NCBI RefSeq assembly: GCF_026240905.1
Contig: NZ_JAPEVI010000003.1
Location: forward strand, 682,001-746,000
Reading direction: 5' to 3'
DNA from: Roseibium salinum
Lineage (GTDB): Bacteria; Pseudomonadota; Alphaproteobacteria; Rhizobiales; Stappiaceae
Length of the DNA: 64,000 bases
Within the stretch, counting starts at the first letter, position 1, and each line of letters begins with the position of its first letter. Of the stretch, positions 1-8,345 are shown piece by piece. The position numbers and the translations under genes were made by a program. The notes under the pieces are model-generated. The model searched no databases, was not told the DNA's origin, and worked only from the letters and a program-made list of their open reading frames with translations.

Positions 1-380
1 AATGGCGACGGCGAACATGCCGTGGAACCTGGAGAAGCAGTCTTTGCCCCATTCCGACCAAGCTTTCAGGATCACTTCGGTGTCGCTGGTTGAAAAAAGG
101 AATAGCCCTTTTCGATCAGTTCGGCGCGCAATTCCTTGTAATTGTAAATGCAGCCGTTGAAGACCAGGGACAGCCCGAGGGCGGTGTCCGTCATGGGCTG
201 CGCACCATGGTCGCTCAAATCAATGATTTTCAGGCGCCTGTGGCCAAAGGCTACCCGGCCGCGCTGGGTCACTCCCATACTGTCCGGGCCGCGGGCCTCC
301 ATGGCGTCGGTCATCCGGCTGATCCGGACAACATCGGCCTTGGTGCCATTGAAAACAACTTCGCCGCATATGCCGCACAT
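1..380 (-). pseudogene. Asparagine synthetase-like amidotransferase (NAGGN type), N-terminal part, frameshifted and cut by window edge
   Basis: The minus-strand protein starts MCGICGE, with the Cys2 nucleophile of class II glutamine amidotransferases, followed by RGPDSMG, GHRRLKIIDLS and FNGCIYNYKELR motifs. This matches the glutaminase half of asparagine synthetase-like enzymes, closest by memory to the amidotransferase that makes the osmolyte N-acetylglutaminylglutamine amide. The frame breaks in the six-A run at 93-98: after GYSFF it reads QPATPK-stop. One extra base there restores STSDTEVILKAWSEWGKD and on to base 1, the expected continuation. The rest of the gene lies outside the window. 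A divergent MarR gene begins 80 bp away. The break is probably a homopolymer miscount; assignment to the NAGGN subfamily is tentative. Confidence 0.75.
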
Positions 381-463
381 ATTGACAATTATCTCCGTTT
401 CTTGAAAAGACGGTCACTATATAGAGCTCTAATGATTAGAGTTCAAATGAATGAGGTGCAATT

Positions 464-941
464 ATGGAGGCGATGGAGTCGTTGCAAGTGGTCAAGGCCA
501 TCCGGAAGATTGTAAGGGCCATTGATCTGCGTTCTCGGGAAGTCTCCCGGCTGACCGGCCTCACCATACCACAAATCGTTGTGTTGCAAGGAATTCGTGA
601 CCTGGGGCAGGTGACCACGAAAGCCCTGTCCGACAATGCCGATCTGAGTTCGGCGACCGTGGTAACCATCCTGGACAAACTGGAGGAAAAGGGTCTGATC
701 GAGCGCTACCGGTCCGTGTCCGACAGGCGAGATCGTGCATGCCAGACTGACGGAGAAGGGGGCGACGGTTGCCTCAAACCTGCCCGGACTGCTACATGAC
801 GAATTCGAGAAGAAGTTCGCCAGCCTCGACAGCGGCGAGCGCAAGCAACTGGTTTCAGCGATCGAGCAGATCGCGGAAATGATGAATGCCCACAAGCTGG
901 ATGCCGTTCCGTTCCTCATGACCGGCAAATTCCCCGATTGA
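464..941 (+). pseudogene. MarR family transcriptional regulator, one-base frameshift
   Basis: The first 89 codons (from ATG 464) give a MarR winged helix: LTIPQIVVLQGI, LSSATVVTILDKLEEKGLIER and the wing motif RSVSDRR. At 728-734 (CGAGATC) the frame shifts, and the next frame carries VHARLTEKGATVASNLPGLLHDEFEKK and the C-terminal dimerisation helices to a stop at 941. Removing one base restores SDRRIVHARLTEKG, the standard MarR sequence, giving a protein of about 158 residues. It is divergent from the asparagine synthetase-like gene and may control it (inference). I read the gene as intact in the organism and the shift as a likely sequencing error; see the findings. Confidence 0.8.
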
Positions 942-983
942 GAAATTCTGCCGTCAGTCGGTCGGCCATCGGTCTGACCCACC

Positions 984-3116
984 TCACGCACGCTTCTGTT
1001 CGATCTGTTTGTGCAGCGACGTCCGGATCTTGTGGAACTCGTCGAGGCAGTCCTCGATGTGTTCCGGCGAAACGGCGGGCGAGCAGAAATAGCCCTGGAT
1101 GGCATCGCATTGATGCTCAGCCGACAGCACGTACTCTCCGGCGGTTTCGGCCCCTTCCGCTATGACGCGCAGGCCCAGGCTGCGCGCCAGCCCGACAATG
1201 GCCTCAAACAGTTGTTCCTTTTGCGGATGCCGGTCGGCCTCTGTCAGGAAGGCGCGGTCGATCTTCAGTTCCTGGAAGGGCAGGCTGTGCAGATAGCTCA
1301 GCGATGAATATCCCGAGCCGAAATCGTCGAGGGACAGCTGCACACCGATGTCCTGAAGCTCGGAAAGAATGTCGAGGACCAGTTGTTCGCTTGTGTCGAG
1401 AAAGACGTTCTCAGTCACTTCCAGACACAGCATGCGGGCAGGCAACCCATAGGTCGTCAGCATTTGCCGGACCATTGCGGCAAATCTGGGCTGGCGGAAC
1501 TGCAGGGGCGAGACATTCACCGAAACGCGGTTGAAAGCAAAACCTGTTTGCCGCCATTTCGCGGCCTGTTTGCAAGCCTTTTCCAGCACATATTGCCCGA
1601 GTTCCAGGATAAGCCCGGTCTTCTCCGCAATCGGTATGAATTCGCCCGGCGGAATGAGCCCGCGTTCCACATGCGGCCAGCGAACCAGTGCTTCCAGGCC
1701 GATCAACCGGCCATCGGTGGGGCGGACCTGCGGCTGATAATGCAGTTTCAGCAAGCCGGTTTTCAGGGCCGAGCGCAACAGCGTTTCCATCAGCATTTCC
1801 GCTTGGACGCGTTCGTTGAGAGGCGCGGAGAAGAACACGTACCGGGAGCCTTTGCTCGTCTTGGCCGCGCGCAGTGCCAGTCCCGCAACCCGGTGAGCGT
1901 TTTCCGCATCGTGAGCGTCCTGGGGCAGGAGGGCGATGCCGATGCACGGCTCCACGCGTATTTCCGCTTCTTCCACCTGGAAAGGCGTCGACAGGATTTC
2001 TATCGCCTTTACCGCATAATCCTCGGCGAGCATCCCCTTGTTGTCCGACGGCAGCAGAATGCAGAAATCGTCGGCGGAAATGCGGGCGATCTTTGCGCGC
2101 GGTCCAAAGACGTTGGCAAGGCGGACATAGGCCTGGAGGAGGACGCGATTGCCGACCTGATGGCCGAACGTGTCATTGACCTTGGCGAAACCGTTGAAAT
2201 CGATATGGATCAGGGAAGCACAGTTCGAACCGGTTTCTGCCTGCTTCAGCGTGTTGCTGAGATCCAGGAAATAGCGCGCGCGGTTGCCGGCCGTCGTGAC
2301 GGGATCGGTGTAGGCGAGCTTGTGCAGCTTGTCCTGCAGGTCCGTTACCCGCTCCAGGCCGTGGGCGAGGTCGCCGATCTCGTCCTGCCGTTCGGTATAG
2401 GGAACGTTCTTGGGCTGCCTGCCGCCGGCAAGATCTTCGGCGGTCTCGGCGAGCTTGCGCAAGGGCAGCAGCTCGAAGCGCAGGAAAAGGCCCCCGATCA
2501 GGACGACACCTGTCAGGACCGATATCGCAACGGCTGCAATGCGGCCCCTGAGACGGTTCTCGGCGCGCGTCAGGTCGTCCAGCGGGCCGATGTCAACGGC
2601 GAAGGCACCGGCGACCTCGCCGTCGTCGGCGAGGATGGGCGCCAGATAGGCCGGTCGCGACCGGCCATCGACGGGAACGCGCCCTGTGAACGGTTTGCCT
2701 GCGATCAGGCTGGAGTAGGCCGGATGGCCCTCCTGAATTGACACGGCCGCCTGCGGACCGCCGTCCGGCCGTGTGAGGGTGCTGGCAAAACGGTTGAAAG
2801 ATGCGGTTTCCGGCGACCATCTGAACAGATTGACAGATCCCTGATTTGCTCGGCCGATCGCCTCCGCCAGCCCGGTCAGTTCTTCACCCGCCAATGGATC
2901 GGCAGCGCCTGCGATGCGCATGGCAATCGGGCTCCCGGCATCGTCGAACTCAGCGCGCAAGGCCGAATCCGTACCCAATCCCAGGAGCGCAACGGCCGCC
3001 CTGGCAGCACGGTCGATCCGGATCGCGGCGTTTTCTTCACTGGCTCTGGAAAGCTCGAGGTAGCTCAGACCGGACACGAGTCCGATGCTGCAGAGCACCA
3101 TGATAACCAGAATCAA
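984..3116 (-). CDS. Membrane GGDEF/EAL protein, probable c-di-GMP phosphodiesterase
   Basis: 710 residues. An N-terminal membrane segment and a second one near residue 200 (VLTGVVLIGGLFLRF) flank a periplasmic sensor region. A HAMP-like stretch (LAETAEDLAGG, DEIGDLAHGLERV), a GGDEF domain and a C-terminal EAL domain follow. The GGDEF signature is replaced by SADDF (RISADDFCILLP), so cyclase activity is unlikely. The EAL domain keeps GLEALVRW, the EVTENVFLD stretch, DDFGSGYSSLSYL and KIDRAFL, so c-di-GMP hydrolysis is expected. The start used is a TTG giving MILVIMV; no better in-frame ATG or GTG lies before the upstream stop, so the true N-terminus is uncertain. It stands alone on the minus strand. 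Confidence 0.88.
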   Translation of the reverse strand: MILVIMVLCSIGLVSGLSYLELSRASEENAAIRIDRAARAAVALLGLGTDSALRAEFDDAGSPIAMRIAGAADPLAGEELTGLAEAIGRANQGSVNLFRWSPETASFNRFASTLTRPDGGPQAAVSIQEGHPAYSSLIAGKPFTGRVPVDGRSRPAYLAPILADDGEVAGAFAVDIGPLDDLTRAENRLRGRIAAVAISVLTGVVLIGGLFLRFELLPLRKLAETAEDLAGGRQPKNVPYTERQDEIGDLAHGLERVTDLQDKLHKLAYTDPVTTAGNRARYFLDLSNTLKQAETGSNCASLIHIDFNGFAKVNDTFGHQVGNRVLLQAYVRLANVFGPRAKIARISADDFCILLPSDNKGMLAEDYAVKAIEILSTPFQVEEAEIRVEPCIGIALLPQDAHDAENAHRVAGLALRAAKTSKGSRYVFFSAPLNERVQAEMLMETLLRSALKTGLLKLHYQPQVRPTDGRLIGLEALVRWPHVERGLIPPGEFIPIAEKTGLILELGQYVLEKACKQAAKWRQTGFAFNRVSVNVSPLQFRQPRFAAMVRQMLTTYGLPARMLCLEVTENVFLDTSEQLVLDILSELQDIGVQLSLDDFGSGYSSLSYLHSLPFQELKIDRAFLTEADRHPQKEQLFEAIVGLARSLGLRVIAEGAETAGEYVLSAEHQCDAIQGYFCSPAVSPEHIEDCLDEFHKIRTSLHKQIEQKRA

Positions 3117-3546
3117 ACCGATCCGGAATGCAAGCGAGTGTAGACCTAGCCTGTGTATTGCACCAATCCCTAGCTAATTTCACGCATAAGACGTTCTCTG
3201 AACTATAGCACGTTAAAGTATTATTCTTTCACTATCAAAGTCTGAACAGAGCAACCGAATGTGCCGGAAAACAGCCATAGTGTTGTCTGGAAACGGCAAT
3301 CTCGAACTTGAAGTACTGCCGGAAGTACAGGTTTCAGCGCCCCGAATCCGTATTATTGCCAGGGGGTGCCAGCCCCTCGTTCACGGGCCCGCTCGACATG
3401 CTTCTTGCCTGGAACGTTTCCTGGCCCATTGGAAAATGCCGCGAAAGGCGCTAGGAGGAGAGCTCATCTCGCTCCAAGCGGGCAATTTGCCAGTTCTGAA
3501 TTTGGAGCCTGGGGTTTCGGACGGCGGTTTTCGGGAAGAACAGTAC
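3117..3546. other. Intergenic region between the GGDEF/EAL gene and trkH
   Basis: About 430 bases. An open frame in phase with trkH runs back to 3259, but its translation (MCRKTAIVLSGNG...) has no TrkH similarity or membrane character, and base composition is lower in GC at its left end. I treat it as a divergent promoter region and leader. No terminator or repeat was recognised. Confidence 0.4.
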
Positions 3547-4992
3547 TTGATTTCTCTCAGACCAGTGTTGAACGTTCTCGGGTTTCTGTATGTCGGGCTC
3601 GCGACGGCCATGCTCATTCCGGCCATTGTCGACGTGGCGCAGAAAAATGCCGACTGGCAGGCATTCGTGTTCTCGGCCTTGTTGACGGGCATGGTGGGCA
3701 TGCTGCTGTCGATTGCCGTCGGAGGGGCGCTCCAGGACGGACTGGACATCCGCCAGACATTCATCCTGACCACGCTGGCCTGGGCGACGCTGCCGGCATT
3801 CGGCGCCTTGCCGTTCCTGTGGCTGGGCATCGGCTATGCCGACGCCGTCTTTGAAGCGGTCTCGGGTTTCACGACCACGGGGGCTACCGTTCTGACGGGG
3901 CTCGATAGTCTTCCGCCAGGACTCCTGGTGTGGCGCTCCATCATGCAATGGATGGGCGGGGTCGGCATCATCGTCATGGCAATCGTGTTGCTCCCCTTTC
4001 TGAGGATCGGTGGAATGCAACTGTTCCAGAGCGAAAGTTCAGACCGGTCGGAGAAAATCGTAAGCCGTTCCGTGGAACTGATCCGTCTGATCGGGCTCGC
4101 CTATGTCTTCCTGACGGTTCTGTGCATTGCAGCGTATCTGGTGACAGGTGTCGAACTGTTCGATGCGTTCAATCATGCGTTGACCACGATCGCGACTGGT
4201 GGGTACTCGACGCATGACGTGTCGTTCGGCTACTTCAAGAACCCCGCGACCTCCTGGGTGGCAGTGGTCTTCATGATCGTCGGAGCCCTGCCCTTCGTTC
4301 TGATCGTGCAGGCCTTGCGCGGCCATCCGCTTCTGATGTGGCGCGATCCGCAGGTCAGGGCGCTGCTCGGCTTTCTGACGGTGGTGGCGCTGATGCTGAC
4401 CGTCTACCTGGGCATCAACATGGACCTTCAGTTTGACGATGCCTTGCTCATGGCCACGTTCACAGTGGTTTCGATTACCACCGGGACCGGCTACGTGCTC
4501 GGGGATTTTGCCCAGTGGGGACCGCCCGTGGTCGGCATCACACTTTTGTTGATGTTCGTAGGCGGTTGCACCGGGTCGACGACCGGAGGCATCAAGATTT
4601 TCCGCTTTCTGGTATTCTTCGGAACCGTGCGTGCGCATCTGCGCCGGATGGTGCGGCCGCACCGGATCATGTCGGAAGAATATGGCAGCACCCGCCTGTC
4701 ACCGGAACTTTCCTTCTCGGTTCTGGCGTTCCTGGTGGTCTATCTGGGCTCGGTGGGCGTTATCACCGTTGCCCTGTCTTTCTTCGATCTCGATCTCGTC
4801 ACGGCCATTTCCGCGGCCGCGACGTCGGTCGGCAATGTCGGTCCCGGCCTCGGCCCGGTGATCGGACCCGCCGGTCACTTCGGGCCGTTGCCGGACGGGG
4901 CCAAGTGGCTGCTTTCCGCTGCCATGCTTGCCGGCCGTCTCGAGCTCTTCACCGTTCTGGTGCTTCTGGACCCGGATTTCTGGGCCAAGTAA
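3547..4992 (+). CDS. trkH: TrkH family potassium uptake protein
   Basis: Integral membrane potassium translocation subunit of the Trk system, working with cytoplasmic TrkA, which is not in the window. Four pore-loop signatures of the TrkH/KtrB family are visible in order: GFTTTGATVL, TIATGGYSTHD, SITTGTGYVLGDF and ATSVGNVGPGLG. The conserved SIMQWMGGVGIIVMA and GGCTGSTTGGIKIFR motifs are also present. Family length is about 480 residues, which fits a TTG start at 3547 (LISLRPVLNVLGFLYVGLATAML). The frame stays open to 3259, so a longer product cannot be excluded. sfsA follows 45 bp downstream on the same strand. Confidence 0.88.
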   Translation: MISLRPVLNVLGFLYVGLATAMLIPAIVDVAQKNADWQAFVFSALLTGMVGMLLSIAVGGALQDGLDIRQTFILTTLAWATLPAFGALPFLWLGIGYADAVFEAVSGFTTTGATVLTGLDSLPPGLLVWRSIMQWMGGVGIIVMAIVLLPFLRIGGMQLFQSESSDRSEKIVSRSVELIRLIGLAYVFLTVLCIAAYLVTGVELFDAFNHALTTIATGGYSTHDVSFGYFKNPATSWVAVVFMIVGALPFVLIVQALRGHPLLMWRDPQVRALLGFLTVVALMLTVYLGINMDLQFDDALLMATFTVVSITTGTGYVLGDFAQWGPPVVGITLLLMFVGGCTGSTTGGIKIFRFLVFFGTVRAHLRRMVRPHRIMSEEYGSTRLSPELSFSVLAFLVVYLGSVGVITVALSFFDLDLVTAISAAATSVGNVGPGLGPVIGPAGHFGPLPDGAKWLLSAAMLAGRLELFTVLVLLDPDFWAK

Positions 4993-5037
4993 ATTCCCGG
5001 CGTTCGTCTGTACTGCTCACAAAGAGGGTAGGACCCC

Positions 5038-5742
5038 ATGAAGTTTTCCGCTCCGCTGGTCAGCGGCCGTCTCGTCAAGCGTTACAAACGCTTTCTGGCC
5101 GATGTCATCCTCGATGACTGCGGCTCCGCCATCACGGCCCATTGCGCCAATCCGGGCTCCATGCTCGGCCTCAAGGAGGTGGGGGCGCGGGTCTGGCTGT
5201 CCGGGTCGGACAATCCCAAGCGCAAATTACAGTATTCCTGGGAAGTGGTGGAGGCGGACGGCGCTCTGGTCGGCATCAATACCGCGCATCCCAACAAGCT
5301 GGTGGAAGAGGCGTTGGCGGCGGGCCGGATCGAAGAGCTGTCCGGCTTCCAGTCTCTCAGGCGTGAGGTGAAATACGGCCGGAACTCACGCGTCGACATC
5401 CTGCTGGAAGGCGAGGACGGCGCGAAGACCTATGTCGAGGTGAAGAATGTCCACCTGATGCGCGAGGCCGGCCTTGCGGAGTTTCCCGACAGCGTCACGG
5501 CCAGAGGTGCCAAGCATCTCGCCGAACTGGCCGATATGGTGGCGGACGGCCACCGGGCGGTCATGGTGTTTCTGGTCCAACGCCCCGATTGCAGCAGTCT
5601 CAGTCTTGCTGCCGACCTCGACCCGGCCTATGCCGCCGCATTCGCGGCCGCCCGCGAGGCCGGCGTGGAGGCGTTCGCCATCGGCTGCGACGTCCGCCTG
5701 GACGGCATTGACGCGGTCAGGCGGGTGAGGATCGACGTCTAG
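5038..5742 (+). CDS. sfsA: DNA/RNA nuclease SfsA (sugar fermentation stimulation protein homologue)
   Basis: 234 residues, the usual family length. Visible family motifs are [17 protein letters not shown] at the N-terminus, [12 protein letters not shown], the nuclease-like core [12 protein letters not shown] and [10 protein letters not shown], and [13 protein letters not shown]. SfsA was first described as a maltose-regulation protein and contains a PD-(D/E)xK-type nuclease fold; D and ExK are present in DILLE and VEVKN. An AGAGGGTAGGA ribosome-binding region precedes the ATG. It lies directly downstream of trkH. Confidence 0.93.
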   Translation: MKFSAPLVSGRLVKRYKRFLADVILDDCGSAITAHCANPGSMLGLKEVGARVWLSGSDNPKRKLQYSWEVVEADGALVGINTAHPNKLVEEALAAGRIEELSGFQSLRREVKYGRNSRVDILLEGEDGAKTYVEVKNVHLMREAGLAEFPDSVTARGAKHLAELADMVADGHRAVMVFLVQRPDCSSLSLAADLDPAYAAAFAAAREAGVEAFAIGCDVRLDGIDAVRRVRIDV

Positions 5743-5753
5743 GGTGCGGATCT

Positions 5754-6015
5754 ATACCAACCGTCATTGATTATGACCCATCTGACCGAGTTTTCGGACC
5801 GTCCGGCGAGGAGCTCTTCGCAGGGCGATGCGGGGCATCGGCCAAGAAGTGCGACGACGCCCGGGCGTTTCGAAAACAGGGCCTTCGGTGGACCATATCG
5901 GCCCGCCGGACGTCGTTGCATCGCTTGCCCGACCGGACGGTCGAGCTGCGCGACGCGCCTCGCCGGCAAACCGATATGGTCCATCAGATGAGTCATAATC
6001 AATGACGGTTGGTAT
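5754..6015. mobile_element. 262-bp MITE-like element with 32-bp terminal inverted repeats
   Basis: The left end (5754-5785) begins ATACCAACCGTCATTGATTA. The right end (5984-6015) is its reverse complement over 32 bases with a single mismatch. A second perfect 13-base inverted pair lies inside: TGGACCATATCGG at 5889-5901 and its complement at 5971-5983, directly against the right terminal repeat. No transposase-like reading frame is present; short open frames inside show no family features. Size, symmetry and intergenic position between sfsA and the L,D-transpeptidase gene fit a non-autonomous miniature element or a dispersed structured repeat. No target-site duplication was clear. Confidence 0.65.
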
Positions 6016-6058
6016 TACCGGTTTTCGGCGCCCAATCGGGCACCGCAACGGCGAGGCT

Positions 6059-6853
6059 TCAATAGACCACCGGTCCCGAATAGACCTGCGTATCCGAATA
6101 GACGTCAGGTCCATCAGGTCCACCAACTCCACCAGTTTCTCCAGGCCCTGAATAAACCTCCGGTCCGGCAGCAACGGCTTGCTGGTCCTGGATCACGACG
6201 ATCGGCGTCCCCTCGGGAACCCGGTTGTAAAGGTCTATGACGTCCTGCTGGAGGAGTCGGACGCAGCCTGAAGACACGGCCTTGCCGATGGACCAGGTTT
6301 CTGACGTGCCGTGGACGCGGTAGAGCGTGTCCCGGTTGCCTTCATAGATGTAGAGCGCGCGGGCGCCGAGCGGGTTGTCCAGACCGGGATCCATGCCCCC
6401 GTCGCGGTATTTCTCGAGCTCGGGCTCCCGGTCGATCATTTCCCCCGGGGGGTGCCATCTGGGCCATTCCTGCTTGCTGGCGATATGGGCGCGTCCGCCC
6501 CATCCGAAGCCGGCACGGCCGATGCCGACGCCGTAGCGCATTGCCTTGCCGTTTTCCATGGTCAGGTAGAGGAACCTGTTCGGCGTATCGACGACAATCG
6601 TTCCGGCTGGCTCCGTTGAACTGTAGTCGACGTAGCGCCGGTAATAGACCGGGTCGATCTTGGTCAAGTCGACTGCGGGAATAGGAAAACGCTCTTCGGG
6701 CATTGCCCTGTACATGTAGAGGTATTCCGGCGGGATTCGATTGTTCGGGCCGGCGGCGGTACCGGGCAGCCGTTCGCCGGTCTGCCTGCTGGAAGCACAA
6801 CCGGCGGCGAGGCTGGCCGCGGCGGAGGCAAGAAACAGTCGTCGGTTCAGCAT
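6059..6853 (-). CDS. L,D-transpeptidase lipoprotein (YkuD domain)
   Basis: 264 residues. The N-terminus MLNRRLFLASAAASLAAGC is a lipoprotein signal with the lipobox LAAGC. The YkuD catalytic domain spans roughly residues 80-220 and ends with the signature HGTSETWSIGKAVSSGCVRLL, where the SxGCxR cysteine is the nucleophile. Such enzymes make 3-3 cross-links in peptidoglycan or attach proteins to it in the periplasm. The short C-terminal tail is rich in repeated VYSG/DVYSDTQ units. It is preceded on the minus strand by gpt. Confidence 0.9.
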   Translation of the reverse strand: MLNRRLFLASAAASLAAGCASSRQTGERLPGTAAGPNNRIPPEYLYMYRAMPEERFPIPAVDLTKIDPVYYRRYVDYSSTEPAGTIVVDTPNRFLYLTMENGKAMRYGVGIGRAGFGWGGRAHIASKQEWPRWHPPGEMIDREPELEKYRDGGMDPGLDNPLGARALYIYEGNRDTLYRVHGTSETWSIGKAVSSGCVRLLQQDVIDLYNRVPEGTPIVVIQDQQAVAAGPEVYSGPGETGGVGGPDGPDVYSDTQVYSGPVVY

Positions 6854-6897
6854 TCCGTATCCCGTGTTCGATCACAAAGTCTTCGCGCAGACGAAAC

Positions 6898-6924
6898 GAC
6901 CGGTCAAACAGGGTCTGACCGGTC
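6898..6924 (-). terminator. Hairpin between gpt and the L,D-transpeptidase gene
   Basis: GACCGGTC at 6898-6905 and again at 6917-6924. The octamer is self-complementary, so the two copies can pair around an 11-base loop. On the minus strand it follows gpt and is trailed by GTTTCGT, a weak U tract. A terminator or an operator for the L,D-transpeptidase gene are both possible. Confidence 0.35.
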
Positions 6925-7000
6925 CTTTATAGCGTAAAGCCGAACATACTGGCGGAAAAGTGGCGGAGCTTTCACCTTCCGGTGATGGCCACGCGCAAAC

Positions 7001-7510
7001 TTACCCGGCCGTATCCTTTGACAGCGGCGGCTGGAATTGCCAGCCCATGTCCCACGGGAAGTAGATCCAGGTGTCCTGGGAGACTTCCGTGATGAAGGTA
7101 TCGACCATTGGAGCGCCCTGGGGCTTGGCGTAGACGGTTGCGAAATGGGCCTTGGGAAGCATCTCGCGCACGATCATCATCGTCTTTCCGGTGTCGACCA
7201 GATCGTCAATCACCAGTACGCCGCTGCCTTCGCCGGATTCCAGATCGATCACCTTCGGGTCGATCGGCTTGATCACCTTCAGTTCGCCCTGGTTGTCATA
7301 ATCGTGATAGGACGCGATGCAGACCGTCTCGATTGTCCGGATCCCCAGCTCCCGCGCAACGATACCGGCGGGCACGAGGCCGCCCCGGGTGATGCAGACG
7401 ATGGCTCTCCACTGGCCTTCGCTCGACAGGCGCCAGGCCAGCGCGCGGGAATCTCGGTGAAACATGTCCCAGGACACCGGGAATGCTTTGTTTTGGGCGG
7501 GGTTTTCCAT
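7001..7510 (-). CDS. gpt: Xanthine-guanine phosphoribosyltransferase
   Basis: 169 residues, the family length. The PRPP-binding loop [13 protein letters not shown] near residue 100 and [20 protein letters not shown] near residue 45 identify a type I phosphoribosyltransferase, and the overall sequence ([19 protein letters not shown]) is that of Gpt. It salvages guanine and xanthine to GMP and XMP using PRPP in the cytoplasm. It lies 16 bp downstream of the CinA-like gene on the minus strand, suggesting co-transcription. Confidence 0.93.
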   Translation of the reverse strand: MENPAQNKAFPVSWDMFHRDSRALAWRLSSEGQWRAIVCITRGGLVPAGIVARELGIRTIETVCIASYHDYDNQGELKVIKPIDPKVIDLESGEGSGVLVIDDLVDTGKTMMIVREMLPKAHFATVYAKPQGAPMVDTFITEVSQDTWIYFPWDMGWQFQPPLSKDTAG

Positions 7511-7525
7511 ATCTCGTCCTTCAGG

Positions 7526-8269
7526 TTATCCCAGGATGTCGGCAACCGCCTCGGCCACGTCCGCGGCCGCGGCTTTCAAGGCAGCCTCGTTCCGTGACCG
7601 GATAACGATCTGTGTGGTGAATTTTCCTTCCGAAGCACTCGGGTATGAACCGATCAGCGTCTCCGGATGAGCGTCCTGAATCGCGGAAAGCCGGTCCGCG
7701 ATCCGGCTTTCCGGCATATCGGCGGCAACGGTTTCCGACAGCATTATCCGGCCGGTCGCCAGGGTGGGCGCGATGGCGTCCATCATGGCCTGCATGATGG
7801 CGGGAACGCCGGCCATGACATGCACGTTGCCGATCCTGAAACCCGGCGCCTTGGAGACCTTGTTTTCAATCAGGTCGGCGCCCTCGGGAATGCGCGCCAT
7901 GCGTTGGCGCGCCGGTGTGAACTGGCCGGGAGCATAGTGGGTTTCCAACAGCGCGACCGCGCGTGGATCGAGGTTCAGCGGAACACCAAAGGCTGCCGCG
8001 ATGCTTTCGGCGGTAATGTCGTCGTGGGTCGGCCCGATGCCGCCGGAGGTGAAGACGTAGGTATATCTGGCGCGCAGCGCGTTGACCGCATCTGCAATCT
8101 CGGTCCTGTCGTCCGGAACCACCCGGACCTCCCTGAGGTCGATACCGAGCGAGGTCAGGTAATCGGCCACGAAGCCGATATTCTTGTCCTTGGTGCGGCC
8201 GGACAGGATCTCGTCGCCAATGACCAGAAACGCAGCGGTTACAACATCATCTGCCTTCTCACCGGTCAT
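7526..8269 (-). CDS. CinA-like molybdopterin-binding domain protein
   Basis: About 247 residues from the ATG at 8269 (MTGEKADDVVTAAFLVIGDEILSGR), which has AGGGAG upstream; the frame opens earlier at 8332. The MoCF_BD/CinA N-terminal motifs are clear: GDEILSGRTKDKN, VFTSGGIGPTHDDITAESIA, and VMAGVPAIMQAM. The C-terminal deamidase half of full-length CinA is absent. Family members of this short form are commonly annotated as competence/damage-inducible domain proteins or nicotinamide nucleotide pyrophosphatases; the exact reaction is unknown. It sits immediately upstream of gpt. Confidence 0.85.
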   Translation of the reverse strand: MTGEKADDVVTAAFLVIGDEILSGRTKDKNIGFVADYLTSLGIDLREVRVVPDDRTEIADAVNALRARYTYVFTSGGIGPTHDDITAESIAAAFGVPLNLDPRAVALLETHYAPGQFTPARQRMARIPEGADLIENKVSKAPGFRIGNVHVMAGVPAIMQAMMDAIAPTLATGRIMLSETVAADMPESRIADRLSAIQDAHPETLIGSYPSASEGKFTTQIVIRSRNEAALKAAAADVAEAVADILG

Positions 8270-8345
8270 CTTCAAGAACTCCCTGACACATGGATGGGGA
8301 TTGGCTTTATCCCAGCTTTCTGCCGAGCTCAAGCGAAAGCCGGCA

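Noticed and set aside
1383..2741. A 452-codon plus-strand open frame opposite the GGDEF/EAL gene
   Set aside because: No recognisable domain and complete overlap with a convincing gene.
3259..3546. N-terminal extension of TrkH by 96 residues
   Set aside because: The extension has no membrane or TrkH character and family length fits the later start.
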